Below, one piece after another: positions 1 through 11,177 of a stretch of DNA of 64,000 nt (the stretch's first letter is position 1; every line of letters begins with the position of its first letter). The notes beneath the pieces are model-generated. The model was not told where the DNA came from. It saw only the letters and a program-made list of their open reading frames with translations, and did no database searches. The DNA is taken from the NCBI GenBank assembly GCA_014904985.1, contig MU128916.1, forward strand, positions 384,193 to 448,192. The letters are read 5' to 3'. The DNA is from Hydnum rufescens UP504. Taxonomy: Eukaryota > Basidiomycota > Agaricomycetes > Cantharellales > Hydnaceae. The position numbers and the translations under genes were made by a program.

Positions 1-15
1 AAAAAGACAGGACAC

Positions 16-528
16 TCACCCAGTCAGCCATAATCTGAGCTGTCCCCAAGTGGTGGGGAAATCATCAGAATCAATAAAGTCATTGACAGACATGCCAAAC
101 TGATCCAGGAAGGAGAGATTTTGGACCATCCGCCAGCGATCTGGACCATCACCTGGTTTTGGGACAATGGCCAGAGGAGCAGTCCGGAAAGAACCCCCAT
201 AGAATTGTTCAGCCTGCTGAACAGTGAAAGGGCCAGACATGCGCCCAAGTGCCACTTCCTTGTCCAGTTTGGCCTGTATAATCTGATCTTCTTCGGAGGT
301 TTTGTAGTGATTGGGGGGAAGGAATGTGACAGAAATGGGAGGCATATCCAACCCAATTGGGAAACCATGAATAATGTTATGAACGAGAGTGGGATAATGA
401 AGGGATAAGTGAGCATGGTCAAGGGCAGAAGCGAAGGCATCTGCACGCAGAGGAGTTATAGGGGACTCAGAGCGCAACAGAGCACTTCTGAGCTGAGTGT
501 GTGGAGGCAAGGCAGACGGAGCAGACAT
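16..528 (-). CDS. Reverse transcriptase, N-terminal part (partial)
   Basis: This frame overlaps the Gag frame by about 60 bases and is shifted +1 relative to it. I place its start at the ATG at 528-526 (MSAPSALPPHTQ). It shows the fingers/palm entry block of DIRS-like RTs: APLAIVPKPGDG, then RMVQNLSF, then SVNDFIDSDDFPTTWG. The YxDD-type catalytic box is beyond the window. The frame meets TGA at 18-16, but a perfect splice donor (GTGAGT, 19-14) sits exactly there. The stop may therefore lie in an intron rather than end the protein. Function (element cDNA synthesis) is by family resemblance. Confidence 0.6.
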   Translation of the reverse strand: MSAPSALPPHTQLRSALLRSESPITPLRADAFASALDHAHLSLHYPTLVHNIIHGFPIGLDMPPISVTFLPPNHYKTSEEDQIIQAKLDKEVALGRMSGPFTVQQAEQFYGGSFRTAPLAIVPKPGDGPDRWRMVQNLSFLDQFGMSVNDFIDSDDFPTTWGQLRLWLTG

Positions 529-1756
529 GGTTGTGCTCACGACCTTTAATGCATCCTTTGGCGGTGTTGAATAAGAAACAGACACGGCGATTGTCGGCTT
601 TGGAAGTGAGGGCCCCATTCTTGAAGGTGCACTTGGAGGAACGGACAGTGCATGTTGGTGCCAAATGTCCCGCCTTTGCACAGAGGACGCAACGAGCAGA
701 GGAGGGAGCACGCTCATTGCCTGTACGAAACCGCGGGCCAGGGGAGGCACTGCGCCTCTGAGAACCCCCATATGCATCCTCCCTACGACTACCAGATGGG
801 CGATCCATGGAATCCAGCCACCTACGTGTGTCCGCCTCACGTTCCTCACGGACCTCCCGATCAAATCGCTCCAGGACTCGAAAGGTGTCATCACTATCCA
901 TTGCAAAGCGGCCATGTGGTTGTATCCAGGTCAAACGCATGTAGGCATCAAAGCGTGAGATGACACTGAACAAACCAGGGCGGTCGAAGAATTCGTGAAG
1001 GAAAAGGCGTCACTGGTATCGACAAAAGTCACTGTGCACCTCTGCTGGAAAGACTTCCTGATGAACACGAGTGAAACCTTTGTAACATTCGATGAATTCA
1101 TCATGGGTGATAGATCATTCCATTGTGGCAAAGTCATCAGTGTTGATAACAGTCTTCTTCTTTGAGGTTATGACGTCAACCTCGATTTTTGTGGGGTAGG
1201 CAATATTCGACAGGTGGCGTTCACGCATCTCCTTGACAGCAAACATGGGGAGAGGTGCATACTGCAAGTTACGAACATGCCGGACAAGGTCTGGGGCAGC
1301 ATACTCCCCACTAGCCAGCAAGGCATCAAAACTCCGGCCTGGTTGGATCACTGCCTCACTTGAAGTTAGGACAGTGCTCCCGACTTCAGTGGTGCTCTGT
1401 TTAGCAGTACTGGACTTGCCGGGAAGAGTTATGGAGGGTGGAGAGGATGGCTGATTGTCGGGTGCATGAGTTAACCCTTTGGCGAGATCCCAATCGGCAA
1501 GCGAATCATTAACGGCATTGTTGACCTCCATCTCAGACATCACTTGATTGAGGCGGATGTTCCTAGCTGTGACAAGCCAAGTGAACATCTCGCGCGCCTC
1601 ATTCCGGCCGCCAACATTCACATTGTTCTGAGGTTGAACTGTCGGCTCTGAGATACCGGCAGGACTAGCCCCGGCTACATCAAGACCTCCTCCTTCACCA
1701 GACACTGCAGAAGTCAATGGGCTTGTAACAGGGTTAAGAATGCCAGGAGAAACCAT
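467..1756 (-). pseudogene. Gag-like zinc-knuckle protein, two in-frame stops
   Basis: Starts at the ATG at 1756-1754. The N-terminal ~210 codons are low complexity (Ser/Pro/Thr). A conserved acidic/Arg-rich middle follows, and the C-terminal part carries a CCHC knuckle (CVLCAKAGHLAPTC, spacing C-x2-C-x4-H-x4-C) followed by a second Cys/His cluster ending HVCSVCLASTHSAQKC. Such proteins package element RNA. Two TGA codons interrupt the same frame at 1117-1115 and 1012-1010; both could come from CGA or TGG. Reading resumes in the same frame after each, so these are point lesions rather than frameshifts. The end overlaps the RT frame. Confidence 0.65.
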
Positions 1757-1890
1757 GCTTAGGATGATAGGATTCTTGCTTGAGCGGTTTGAGTCTCAGA
1801 AGTTGAAGCGGAGAAGTGTGACTCAAACCACTCGCTTATCTAACTGTGAGTCTGATACTCGTGCCTCGTTCTCAGACTCCGGCAATAAAT

Positions 1891-2263
1891 CAGCGCAATA
1901 CGAGTACAATCCCTGATTTTCTCTACGGCCTCGCATAGCTCTGGTCTGGAAGAATCATGATAAGAGGCGCGAGCGTATCTTTCAACAGCGCGGATGCAGG
2001 AGAGGGAAGGTTAGTGCAGTAACCAGCAGTTCCCCCAGGTACAATAGGCCTGTGGAGAAAACAAGTGCCTCGCAGAAAGACACCCTACATGTAAATGAGT
2101 TTCGCAGCGCGCAACGCGCATCATATAGACTGCGATTCTGATTAGGAGCGAAACACATAAAAACTATGCTACACTGATATGAACGAAAGCCCAAACACCA
2201 TTCAAAGAGAATGCGAATAAGACAACTATCTCCATAGATAGAACGTGTACACTATAATACTAT
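1891..2263. other. 3' spacer of regulator unit 1
   Basis: No gene is seen. The stretch is the conserved 3' flank that recurs after every complete unit (for example near 12060-12394, 17030-17371, 28020-28395 and 50040-50377). Landmarks are a TTTTCT-rich block before 'acggcctcgca', then 'gatatgaacgaaagccc', then a run just before the stop codon. Its conservation shows that the amplified unit is larger than the gene. Confidence 0.6.
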
Positions 2264-5200
2264 CTATTGATTTAGATAGCTGGGAGGCGGCGGCGGAGGG
2301 ATCCCGGCAAAAATGCACGCATCGACGAGACGCTGGTGTAGAACCTCATACCTTTGTCTTGGGTCTAGCCGACCACCATGATTAGCAACCCGACATCAGG
2401 ATTAAGCGAAACACACACAATTCGAAGGAAAGAGGGTCATGAGGTACTCGACGGGTCGTAACAATGTAACACACAAATGAAGAGCGATGTGAAGAGTCGG
2501 GTCCTGTCTCCAGATATTCAAATACCTCCAGAAGGCCATGAGTCAATAGTAAACTTGAGCATGACAGAATCCAACGAGACCTACCGAGCGAGCTGGTCGT
2601 GGAACCAGAAGGTAAAGTATGGTCGACTAGCCAACATATTGTCCTTCGGGCCTGCAACGCGTGGCAAAGCCGGGAGAAAGTTTTGCACAACACGTTGTTG
2701 ATGGCTGACTTCAATCGAAGAGAGGCTCAATATGGTGAAACATTCCAATGATGATGTCGCCTACGCCACAACACTGCCTTGTCCCGATTGAAGTGAGGAT
2801 CTCCACTGTATAAACGGTAATGCGTAAGCAAAGCCCGACGAAAAGCACTTTGGGATGTACATGTTCGGATGTGGTACATATCGGCTGTATTGAGATGTTA
2901 CGAGGTTTCGACTGCTGCAGAGCGAAGTGCAGTTGACGATCAACCGCGAAGTTGAAGAGCTATAACATGCGTACTGGAATAAAACTTGTCGCCCGAAATA
3001 CACTGCGGAGTAACGAGTCCATCCGCATTAGACTTAACAGACAAGAATGGGGAAAACCTACGAAACGCCCTCTCGATATTACAGGTATGCGTATTCAGCA
3101 TTTTCTCGATTTGTTCAGATTCTAGCCATGCCTGAACTGCAAACTGGCCTTTATCATATTCCGATATACTTGCATCATGATGCACGCTGAAGCAACTTGT
3201 ATATAACATATAACATCGCGACTGAAGCGCCCATATGGAGTGTTTCGCGGTCAAGTCATCTTGCATCTGCGGAGTCCCAAAGAGTTTCTCACCCGGGAAG
3301 AAAACTTTGAACTGGGGGGGAGAGATGTCAGCCCAAAAGCAGGCGATGCGGTGAGGCTCACCTACATTCCATGCTTTGGCAATGCTGAGGTTCAGAGATG
3401 TGCGGTCAACAGAGTCATAGAAAGACAAGTGTCCAGAAGCAAGAGCATGGGCATTCCAGACGAGTCGGCGTTGTTCCTCTCTTCTAATTTCAACGACATC
3501 CCATTCTTCGCTCCAACCAGGGCAAGTGCCCCAAAAGGGGGTAATCTTCTTCGATGAGGGAGACGTGTTGGAGAGCTGAAGGTCCAAACATGAGCAACCT
3601 TGGTTTGTGGTCCCTTGGCCTATTGCGGCCTGGTCTATGTGATCGGAAAGTGGCCCGAATAGGGAGGCCACACTGTTAGGATTCAATGCCGTCACGTTAT
3701 ACTCCTCTTTGTCTAACTCGAGGAGACCAAGGCCCAAGATCAGACTGTCGAGAAGGAACAGAGTCGAATGTGCACGGCTTTCAGAATAGGCAGGATGACA
3801 GGACGCTTCGAACAACACAAGGAGCTACAGAAGATATAGAATTAGATGTGAATCTGTCATCCAATGGTTTCGTTATTGTGAAAACAGACCATAGCGGCCT
3901 GTGCGAGGCCAGGACTAACCCACCCAGAGCTCAGTGACATATCGAAATGACTTTGCGCTAGATCTCGTAACTCCACTACGCGTGTTCCGTTGAACATTCG
4001 GCATGGACACATCGAAGGGAACTCACAAGCTCTGAGTATTGCCTTTTGGCCCAACCCTAAATCACCACTTTGGATTAAGGTCGACAGCGCAAGCATGGCA
4101 AGTACGAGTGATGGTTGTACATGCTCCCGTTGACCAGGGTGGTGAAGAGTGGAGAAAAACAATGGGACGTTGATGCTGGGAGGGGAAGGGTGTCAGCCGC
4201 ACGTCCTCCAAGATGGAATGCAGCAGGGAGCGCACAATGAAAGAAAGTAATTGGAGACTCGGAAACTTCAACACCGGGAAAATTTCAGCCCAAATAAAAG
4301 AAATAGGAACAACCAGGACCAACAGATGTGAAAGGTCTTCCGTAATGCGACGTGTAGCATGAGCTCTCGGTCCACCGTAGTACCTCGTCAGACTCTGCCA
4401 CCACGTCTGGCGAGTGAACTCAACAGAAGGTTGGTTCAACATTTCGTACGAATGTGCCGCGAGGGCATCGGGAGCTCGAGTCCAAAATTCCTCCAACCCG
4501 GATTCATCAGCATCTTCATGACTTCGGTCGTCATTTCTAAAACCCTCGAAGCGGTTATACACGAGATTGCCCCTCGAGGAACAACATATCAGCCTTTCAG
4601 CCTGATTATACACCGAGAACATACTCACTGCATGCGACTTGAATCCATTGGCAAGAAATTCGTACTGTAGATAAACGGCGACATGTGATCCGTCGCCTTT
4701 GGAACGGAATCGTATAGATATGTCTGGGCATGAACGGGTCCGAGTGTCACTACGAGACGATACAGGTCATGGACATACCTCAACCGATGGGTGTGAATGT
4801 ACCGTATTCGTTCCCCTTGACATTGGAAACGACGACGGTGCGAAGACGTAAGGACTTCGAACATTCTGCCGCTTGACTTCGTCTTTCTCCGTAGAAACTT
4901 GCATGGGGGTCACTGGGGTGTACGGAAACTCAGAGGACAAGTGTGGACCATTGTCGGGTAGGTAGGGATTGTGTAGCAGAGTGTCAACAACAACGCTGCG
5001 ATGACCGAAATCTGGATAAGGACGTTCGTATGAGTGGTTTGCACTCTGGTCTCGGGTACCCGTGGATGGAGAAGACCCTGGATGTAGAACAGGGAAGGAA
5101 TTCAGTATGGAGCTAGAGTCGGACCGGCCTGGACGAGAAACAGGAGGAAATAGCAGAGAATCATTTGGTGTGAGCGGATGAGTCCCAGGACGGTGAAGGT

Positions 5201-5899
5201 ACGTCTGGGAAGGACGCGTTGAAGGAGAACCACTGAAGAAGTTGCGCGTTGGGGTTTCGGTCACTGGTCCTTGGTGAAATAGCGTAGATGTACTGGGAGA
5301 CGGGTAAAGTCTTATCCTGCCGAACGATCCCTTGGGAGGGGTGGGCGACCTGTTTGACAACCCTATGCGTGAGATAGTCGCTGGCGTGGTGTATGGAGGG
5401 GATTCCGTGGTAGAGGGGGTTATGGGAGTTCCTACAACATCATTTGAGGCTCGCTTTTGCGAACGACGGGGGCGAGTCAAGGAGGGGGGAGGTCCAGAAT
5501 CGTGATGGATTCGGACTCGACGATGGCGATCGGGGCCACGCCGTCGTGGTTCACGGTCATAGTCGCACTGTGGACTCCTTCGTCTGATGCATGTGGAGCA
5601 GACTGGATGGGCCCCATCACACTTTATTTTACGATTACGACTAAGAAAAGTCGACATGGAATAGAGCCACCCACAGGCACCTAGGATTGTATGAGAACTA
5701 CACACCATTGACGACATGCCAAATAAACGTGACGTCGATCTTTTGCAGCTTCTGTGGCAGGATCCATATCGTGTATATTTCGAACTGGAGCACAGGGGAG
5801 AGGCTGCTGACGGCCCACGTCGCCGTCCAATGTGCCTTCGAAGTCTGATAGATGGCGAATAGCCAAATTGTAGTGGAAATAGTCATCAGTTTGCTTCAT
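2264..5899 (-). CDS. Zn(II)2Cys6 fungal transcription factor, unit 1 (15 exons, intact)
   Basis: Predicted nuclear DNA-binding regulator. Exons: 5899-5706, 5640-4779, 4723-4629, 4572-4324, 4265-4236, 4175-4027, 3975-3890, 3824-3366, 3311-3062, 3002-2975, 2914-2861, 2805-2765, 2708-2585, 2525-2419, 2364-2264. All 14 introns are GT-AG, 51-65 bp; the joined frame is 942 codons with no stop. Cysteines at about residues 62, 65, 72, 79, 82 and 90 have spacing C-x2-C-x6-C-x6-C-x2-C-x7-C, and intron 1 splits the codon of the second Cys. Exon 2 adds a ~260-residue Ser/Pro-rich linker. Exons 4-15 match the middle homology region (HVQPSLVLAMLALST, RALELRDLAQ, EIRREEQRRLVW, FFPGEKLFG, HPNIGDP, RPYFTFWFHDQL). 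A 44-codon extension before an internal Met at 5767 is kept in frame in units 2, 9 and 10, so the upstream ATG was chosen. Target genes are unknown. Confidence 0.82.
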
Positions 5900-6891
5900 G
5901 CTCCAAACCGAAAGTTGACGTCCGAGGTCGAACAGTGGTTGGGAGTGCCCAACGCAGCGGGCGAGGGGAACCGAAAGCTGCTTACCGAGTATTAAACAAC
6001 ACGTTGGACCCCAGTTGGCTATGTGTGGATTGGCTGAATCAGGCGGCTGTATCAGTTCGATAGATTATCGCACATCTATGGAAGAGGCATATCTGAGAAG
6101 ATCCAAGGTATTGGATGAGCTGGAGAAAATCTTATCCAGGGTGCCTCACCAGCTGCCGAACTTGTTACATCATTGCGGCGTCGTTAGGTGCTGTGGAAAA
6201 ATGTGGGGAGATCAGGCATGAATGCTGGCTGTTGCGAAGGCTGTAGCTGTTATGTCTCTCGATCAGGCAATCAGAGCAACAGTTGTCGGGGTTGGTTGGT
6301 AGGAGATGCGACATCTAGCCCAATTCTAGCCCAATTGAATAACAAGGATCCTGCTTTGGCGTCGGCCAATGACTTTTCGGAGTCGGAAAATCTTGTTAGC
6401 CGGGGTATCACGGAAGCAAATACAGGCTCAGGGTGGGGGGGCCCAAAAAAAATTTGATGGTACTGTAAAAAAACAAATGTTCAGGAACAGCCAAAGCCAC
6501 AGTAATGGACATGTTATATTATAATCCAGTATGGTGAATACAGCCTGCAAGAACAATTTGTATGACAGGTACTATGGATAGGGCAGGCCTACTCTGTGAG
6601 GTTCCCCCTTTATCTAAAACCCAGTCTTCTCAGAGTCTAAGCAACAAGGGTTATGGGGGGCATCTTCATCTCATAATCAAGTAAATTGTGGCGCAATTGG
6701 GAACCTTGATCCAGCTATATGGCAATTTGATACTAATTGGGCATTATGTCCGTTGTAGCCATTACAGGTCTCGGCAAACTCCGAATCTAAGCCACAGGGA
6801 GACCCCCAAATGGGTGTAAAAACATTCAGACCCCAGATCCGATTTTTATTTTTGATGCCCGTGCGGTACCAGGACCCGCAGCGAAAGTTAT
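5900..6891. other. 5' spacer of unit 1 plus unassigned sequence
   Basis: About 5900-6420 is the conserved upstream flank of the regulator units ('cgaacagt', 'agtattaaac', 'tggctgaatc' blocks). From about 6430 to 6890 the sequence is unlike the other spacers and holds no convincing coding frame. It may be an insertion specific to this spacer, since unit 1 is followed by the longest unmatched stretch in the left half of the array. Confidence 0.5.
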
Positions 6892-7165
6892 TACGGGTGT
6901 TCACGGTACTGTAGAGAAACTAGAGCAAAACCGAAAGCAAAAGTGCGCTACAAGTGCCAGTTTTGTTTTTGCGGTGATACGACGGATCTGATGACAGTCC
7001 CCCGGAAGTGGCTGTTCTTTACAAAACTGGGTGACTTCGACCGCTTCACGGAACTGGAGCTAAACTGGTACCTTTCGTTCCAGTTTCGCGCACTTTGGCC
7101 AAGCCTTCGCGAGTTTTAATTTTTCAGTTGTTTGTGCTCCAGTTTCGCTACCGTGAGCACCCCTA
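6892..7165. repeat. hAT-like MITE with inverted termini
   Basis: The left end reads TACGGGTGTTCACGGTA and the right end, reverse-complemented, reads TAGGGGTGCTCACGGTA. Similarity continues inward (gagaaactagagc versus gcgaaactggagc). Length is about 274 bp with no coding potential. The termini resemble hAT ends (YARNG rule on the right side). I could not find a matching 8 bp target duplication, so the family is tentative. Confidence 0.5.
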
Positions 7166-7543
7166 TTATTAAATATGCCCTCAAATGTAGGCCGAGCTCG
7201 CTCGCGTCACCACGGTTGCGGTCTCGATGGGTCTTAGGTAGCTGCTTTCAGGCTCCTGGTAGCTGGCCACTTTCGGGCAATTATTTCTCCGAGGTACACT
7301 AATATTTGCACCTTTGAGGCAATCAGTAATTTCATACTCAAATACGGTTGGAACCCCTGCGTAGCTACTCACACGAAGTCGAAGCCTAGGTCCTAACCCA
7401 AAATGGGTTTCGCGTAGCTTGACGCGCATATAGCGAGTGTTTTAATTAGGGGTGAACTACATAAAAATTATGCTACACCGATATGAACGACAGCCCAAAG
7501 AATATTCGAAGGGGGAGCGAGTAAGGCCATTAGAGCGTGTACA
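7166..7543. other. 3' spacer of unit 2
   Basis: No gene is seen. The last ~110 bases match the conserved 3' flank of the other units ('ggtgaactacataaaaatta', 'gatatgaacga', then 'gtgtacactataat' before the stop). The first part (7180-7440) encodes only a shadow frame. Confidence 0.45.
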
Positions 7544-10500
7544 CTATAATATATAGTTGGGAGGTGGGGGAGCAGGGATCCCAGAAAGAATGCATGCATC
7601 AACGAGACGCTGGTGTAGGATTTCGTACTTTTCTCTTGGGTCTACCCGACCACCATGATTAGCAATCCGACACGAAGATTAAGCCAAACACGCACCATTC
7701 GAAGGAAAGAGGGCCATGATGTACTCGGCGGGTGGTAATAGTTGAACACATAAATCAAGAGCAATGCGAAGAGTTGGGTCCTGTCGCCAAGTATCCAAAT
7801 ACCTCCAAAACGCCAGGAGTCAGTACTAAACATGACCATGGCACAAACAAACGAGACCTACCGAGCGAGCTGGTCGTGGAACCAGAAGGTGAGGTATGGT
7901 CGAGTCGCCAATGTATTCCTCAACCCTGTAACATGTGACAAAGCTCCGAGAAACTGGTGCGCAACATTTTTTTGATGGTTGACTTCAATGGAAAAGAGGC
8001 TCAATATCATGAAACATTCCCAACGACGACGTCGCCTACGCCATGACATTGCCTTGTCCCGATGGAAGTGAGGATCTCCGCTGCATAAACGATAGTAAAG
8101 TAAAGCCCTACGAAAAGGACATCGCGACGTACATGTTCGGATGCGGTACATATCGGCTGTACTGAGATGACACAAGGTTCCTAGTGCTGCGCGGTGAAGT
8201 GTCGTTGGCGATCAGCCACGAAGTTGAAGAGCTATAAGGTGCGTACTCGAATAAAATTTGTCGCCCAAAATAAACTACGGAGTAATGACTCCATCGGCAT
8301 TAGACTTCACAGGCAAAAATGGGGAAAACGTACGATTCACCCTCTCGATATGACAGGTATGCGAATTCAGCATTTTCTCGATCCGCTCAGATTCTAGCCA
8401 AGCCTGAAGTGCAAACTGGCCTTTATCATATTCGGACATACTCGCGTCATCATGCACGCTCAAGCAACTTGTATACAACATGATGGCACCGCGAGTAAAG
8501 CGCCCATACGGAGTGTTTCGCGGCCAAGTCATCTTGCATCTGCGGAGGTCCAAAGAGTCTCTCACCCGGGAAGAACACTTTGAACTGTGTGATAAGAGAT
8601 GTCAGTCCCAAAGCAGACGATACGATGGGGCTTGCTTACATTCCATGGTTTGGCAATGCTGAAGTTTTGAGATGTGCGGTCAACAAAGTCATAGTATGAC
8701 AAGTGCCCAGAGGTAACAGTGAGCGTATTCCAGATCAATCGTCGTTGTTCCTCTCTTCTAGTTTCCGCAACACCCCATTCTTCGCTCCAACCAGGGCTAG
8801 TGAACCACAAGGGGGTAATCTTCCGGGATGAGGGTGACGTACTGGAAAGCTGAAAGCGTGAACATGAGCAACCTCGTTTTGTCGCGCCTTGACCTATTGC
8901 AGCCTGCCCTATGGGATCGGAAAATGGCGCCAATAGGGAGGGTACGGTGTTAGGACTAAATGTCGTCACATTATACTCCTCTTTGTCTAAATGGAGGAGA
9001 CCAAGACCCGAGATGAGACTGTCGAGAAGGAACAGAGCCGATTGCACGCGGCTCTCAAAATGGACAGGATGGCAGGATGCTTCGAACACCACAAGGACCT
9101 ATAGAAGGTATATACAATCAGATCGAATCTGCTCGTCCAATGGTCTCGTCGATGGCGGAAACGCACTAGAGCCGCCTGTGCGAGGTCAGGACTAACCCAT
9201 CCACAGTTCAGTGACATATCGAAATGACTTTGCGCAAGGTCTCGTAACTCCACTACACGTGTTCGGTTCAACATTCGGCATTGACACATCCAAGGGAACT
9301 CACAGGCTTTGAGTCTCCCCTCTTGGCCGAACCCTATCTCACTGCTTTGCAATAAGGTCGACAGCGCAAGCATGGCAAGTACGAGTGATGGTTGTACGTG
9401 TTCCCGTTGACTGGGATGGTGAAAAGTGGAGAGAAATAATGGAACATTGATGCTGGGAAGGAAAAGGAGTGTCAGTCGTATGTCCTCCAAGATAGAGCGG
9501 AGTAGGCGGCGTACCATGCAACAAAGGAATTGGAGATTCGGAAACTTCACCAGGAAAATTCAGTCCAAATACAAGAAATAGGAGCAACCAGGACCAACAG
9601 ATTTGATAGGTCTTCCATAATACGACGTGTAGCAAGAGCCCTAGGCCCACCATAATATCTCGTCAAACTTTCCCACCACATTTGGCGAGTGAACTCAACA
9701 GAAGGCTGGTTCAGCATTTCGTACGAATGTGTGACCAGCGCATCGGGAGTTAGAGTCCAAAATCTCTCCAACTCGGATTTATCAGCATCTTCATGACTTT
9801 GCAGGTCATTTCCAGGATCTTCGAAGCGGTTATACACGAGACTGCCCCTTGAGGAAGAACGCATCAGCCTTTCAGCTTGATTCTACACTGATGATATGTT
9901 CACCCCATGGGACTTGAAGCCATCGGCAAGAAATTCATATTGTGGGCAAACGGCGACATGTGACCCGTTGCTTTTGGAAGGGAACGGTATCGATATGTCT
10001 AGGCATAAAGGGTGAGAGTGTGGCCGTGAGACGACACAAGTCATGGACACACCTCAACCGATGGGTCCGAATATATCATATTCGTTCCCCTTGACATTGG
10101 AAACGAAGATGATTCGACGATGTAAGGACCTCGAACAATCTGCCGCTTGACATCGTCTGTCTCCGTAGCAACCTGCTTGGAGGTCACTGGGAGGCTATAC
10201 CGAGACTGAGAGGACGAGTGTGGACCGTTGTCAGGCAGATAAGGATGGTATGGCCGAGTCTCAAGAATGTTGCGACGACTGAAATTCGCATCAGGACGTT
10301 CGTCTGAGGGGTTCAGTAGAAATGAGACGTTTCCAATCTGGTTTCGGGCACCCGTCAATGGAGAAGGCTCTGGATGCAAAACACTGAAGGAATCCAGGAC
10401 GGAGCTGGAATCGGACCGACCCGGACGAGAATTAGGAGGGAACAGCAGGGAATCATTTCGCGTGAGCGGACGAGTCCGAGAATGTTGAGGGTAGGCGTCG

Positions 10501-11177
10501 GAAGGACGCGTTGAAGGAGAATCGCCGAAGAGGGCGTGTGTTGGGGCTTTCGTTCACTGATCCTTGATGGCATAGCCCTAGATGTACTGGGAGATGGATA
10601 AAGTCTTGTGCTATCGAGCGATCCCCTGGGAGGGGTGGGCGACCTGTTTGACAACCCCATGCGTGAGTGGTCGCGCTCGCATCAGGTGTGGTGTATGGAG
10701 GGGATTCCGTGCTGAGGGGGGTTATGGGAGTTGCTACATCATTCGAAGATCGCTTTTGTGCACGACGCGGGTGAGTCGAGGGGAAAGGCTCAGAATCCGG
10801 ACGGGTTCGGACTCGAGGATGACGATCGGGGCCACGTCGTCTTGGTTCATCGTCATAGTCGCACTGTGGACTCCTTCGTCTGATGCATGTGGAACAGACT
10901 GGATGGGCCCCATCGCATTTTATTTTACGAGAACGACTAAGAAAATTCGACTGCGGGTTAAGCCACGGATGGGCGCCTAGAATAGCGTGAAAACTGCACA
11001 CCATTGGTGACACGCCAAATAAGCGCGACGTCGATCTTTGCCAGCCTCCTTGGCGAAATCCATATTGTATATATTTGGAGCCGGAGAAGAGGGGGAAGGC
11101 GGTTGCCTGCCCCCTTCGCCGGCCGATACATGGCGAATAGCCAAGTCGTCATCAAAATCATGATCAGCTTGCCTCAT
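7544..11177 (-). pseudogene. Zn(II)2Cys6 transcription factor, unit 2 (frameshifted)
   Basis: Same exon order as unit 1. The ATG at 11177 is in frame with the MDF methionine at 11063. Intron 1 is 10937-11001 and again splits the zinc cluster (ACHQ, then C from exon 2). All six cysteines are present. Exon 2 changes frame near 10665 (one base lost relative to unit 3), near 10575 (one gained) and again near 10540, with a net shift. Exon 9 has an extra base near 8483, between ALYSR and MLYTSC. Exons 4-8 and 12-15 are otherwise open, including RPYLTFWFHDQL and the final exon ending in a Pro-rich tail. Whether these indels are biological is uncertain (see findings). Confidence 0.7.

Larger units (their letters stand above)
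1..1890 (-). mobile_element. 5' part of a DIRS/Ngaro-like retroelement, cut by window edge
   Basis: The element runs on the minus strand: a 5' terminal region (about 1757-1890), a Gag-like frame (467-1756) and the beginning of a reverse-transcriptase frame (from 528 down to the window edge). The right boundary is placed near 1890 because sequence from there on matches the 3' spacers of the regulator units. The class is inferred from the remembered layout of basidiomycete tyrosine-recombinase retroelements: knuckle protein, then an RT with a VPKPG ... QNLSF ... DSDDFPTTW block. The RT active site, RNase H and recombinase lie outside the window, so the class is not proven. It inserted downstream of the last regulator unit. 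Confidence 0.65.

Noticed and set aside
2940..3818. 292-codon ORF in unit 1 as a separate gene
   Set aside because: It is exons 8 and 9 plus read-through of introns 8 and 9; the exon model explains it.
7732..7938. Plus-strand frame conserved in most units (…NQEQCEE…PSELVVEPEGEVWSS…)
   Set aside because: It lies antisense over exons 13-14, whose minus-strand frame matches the family MHR and splices correctly. Its conservation is explained by the sense coding sequence.
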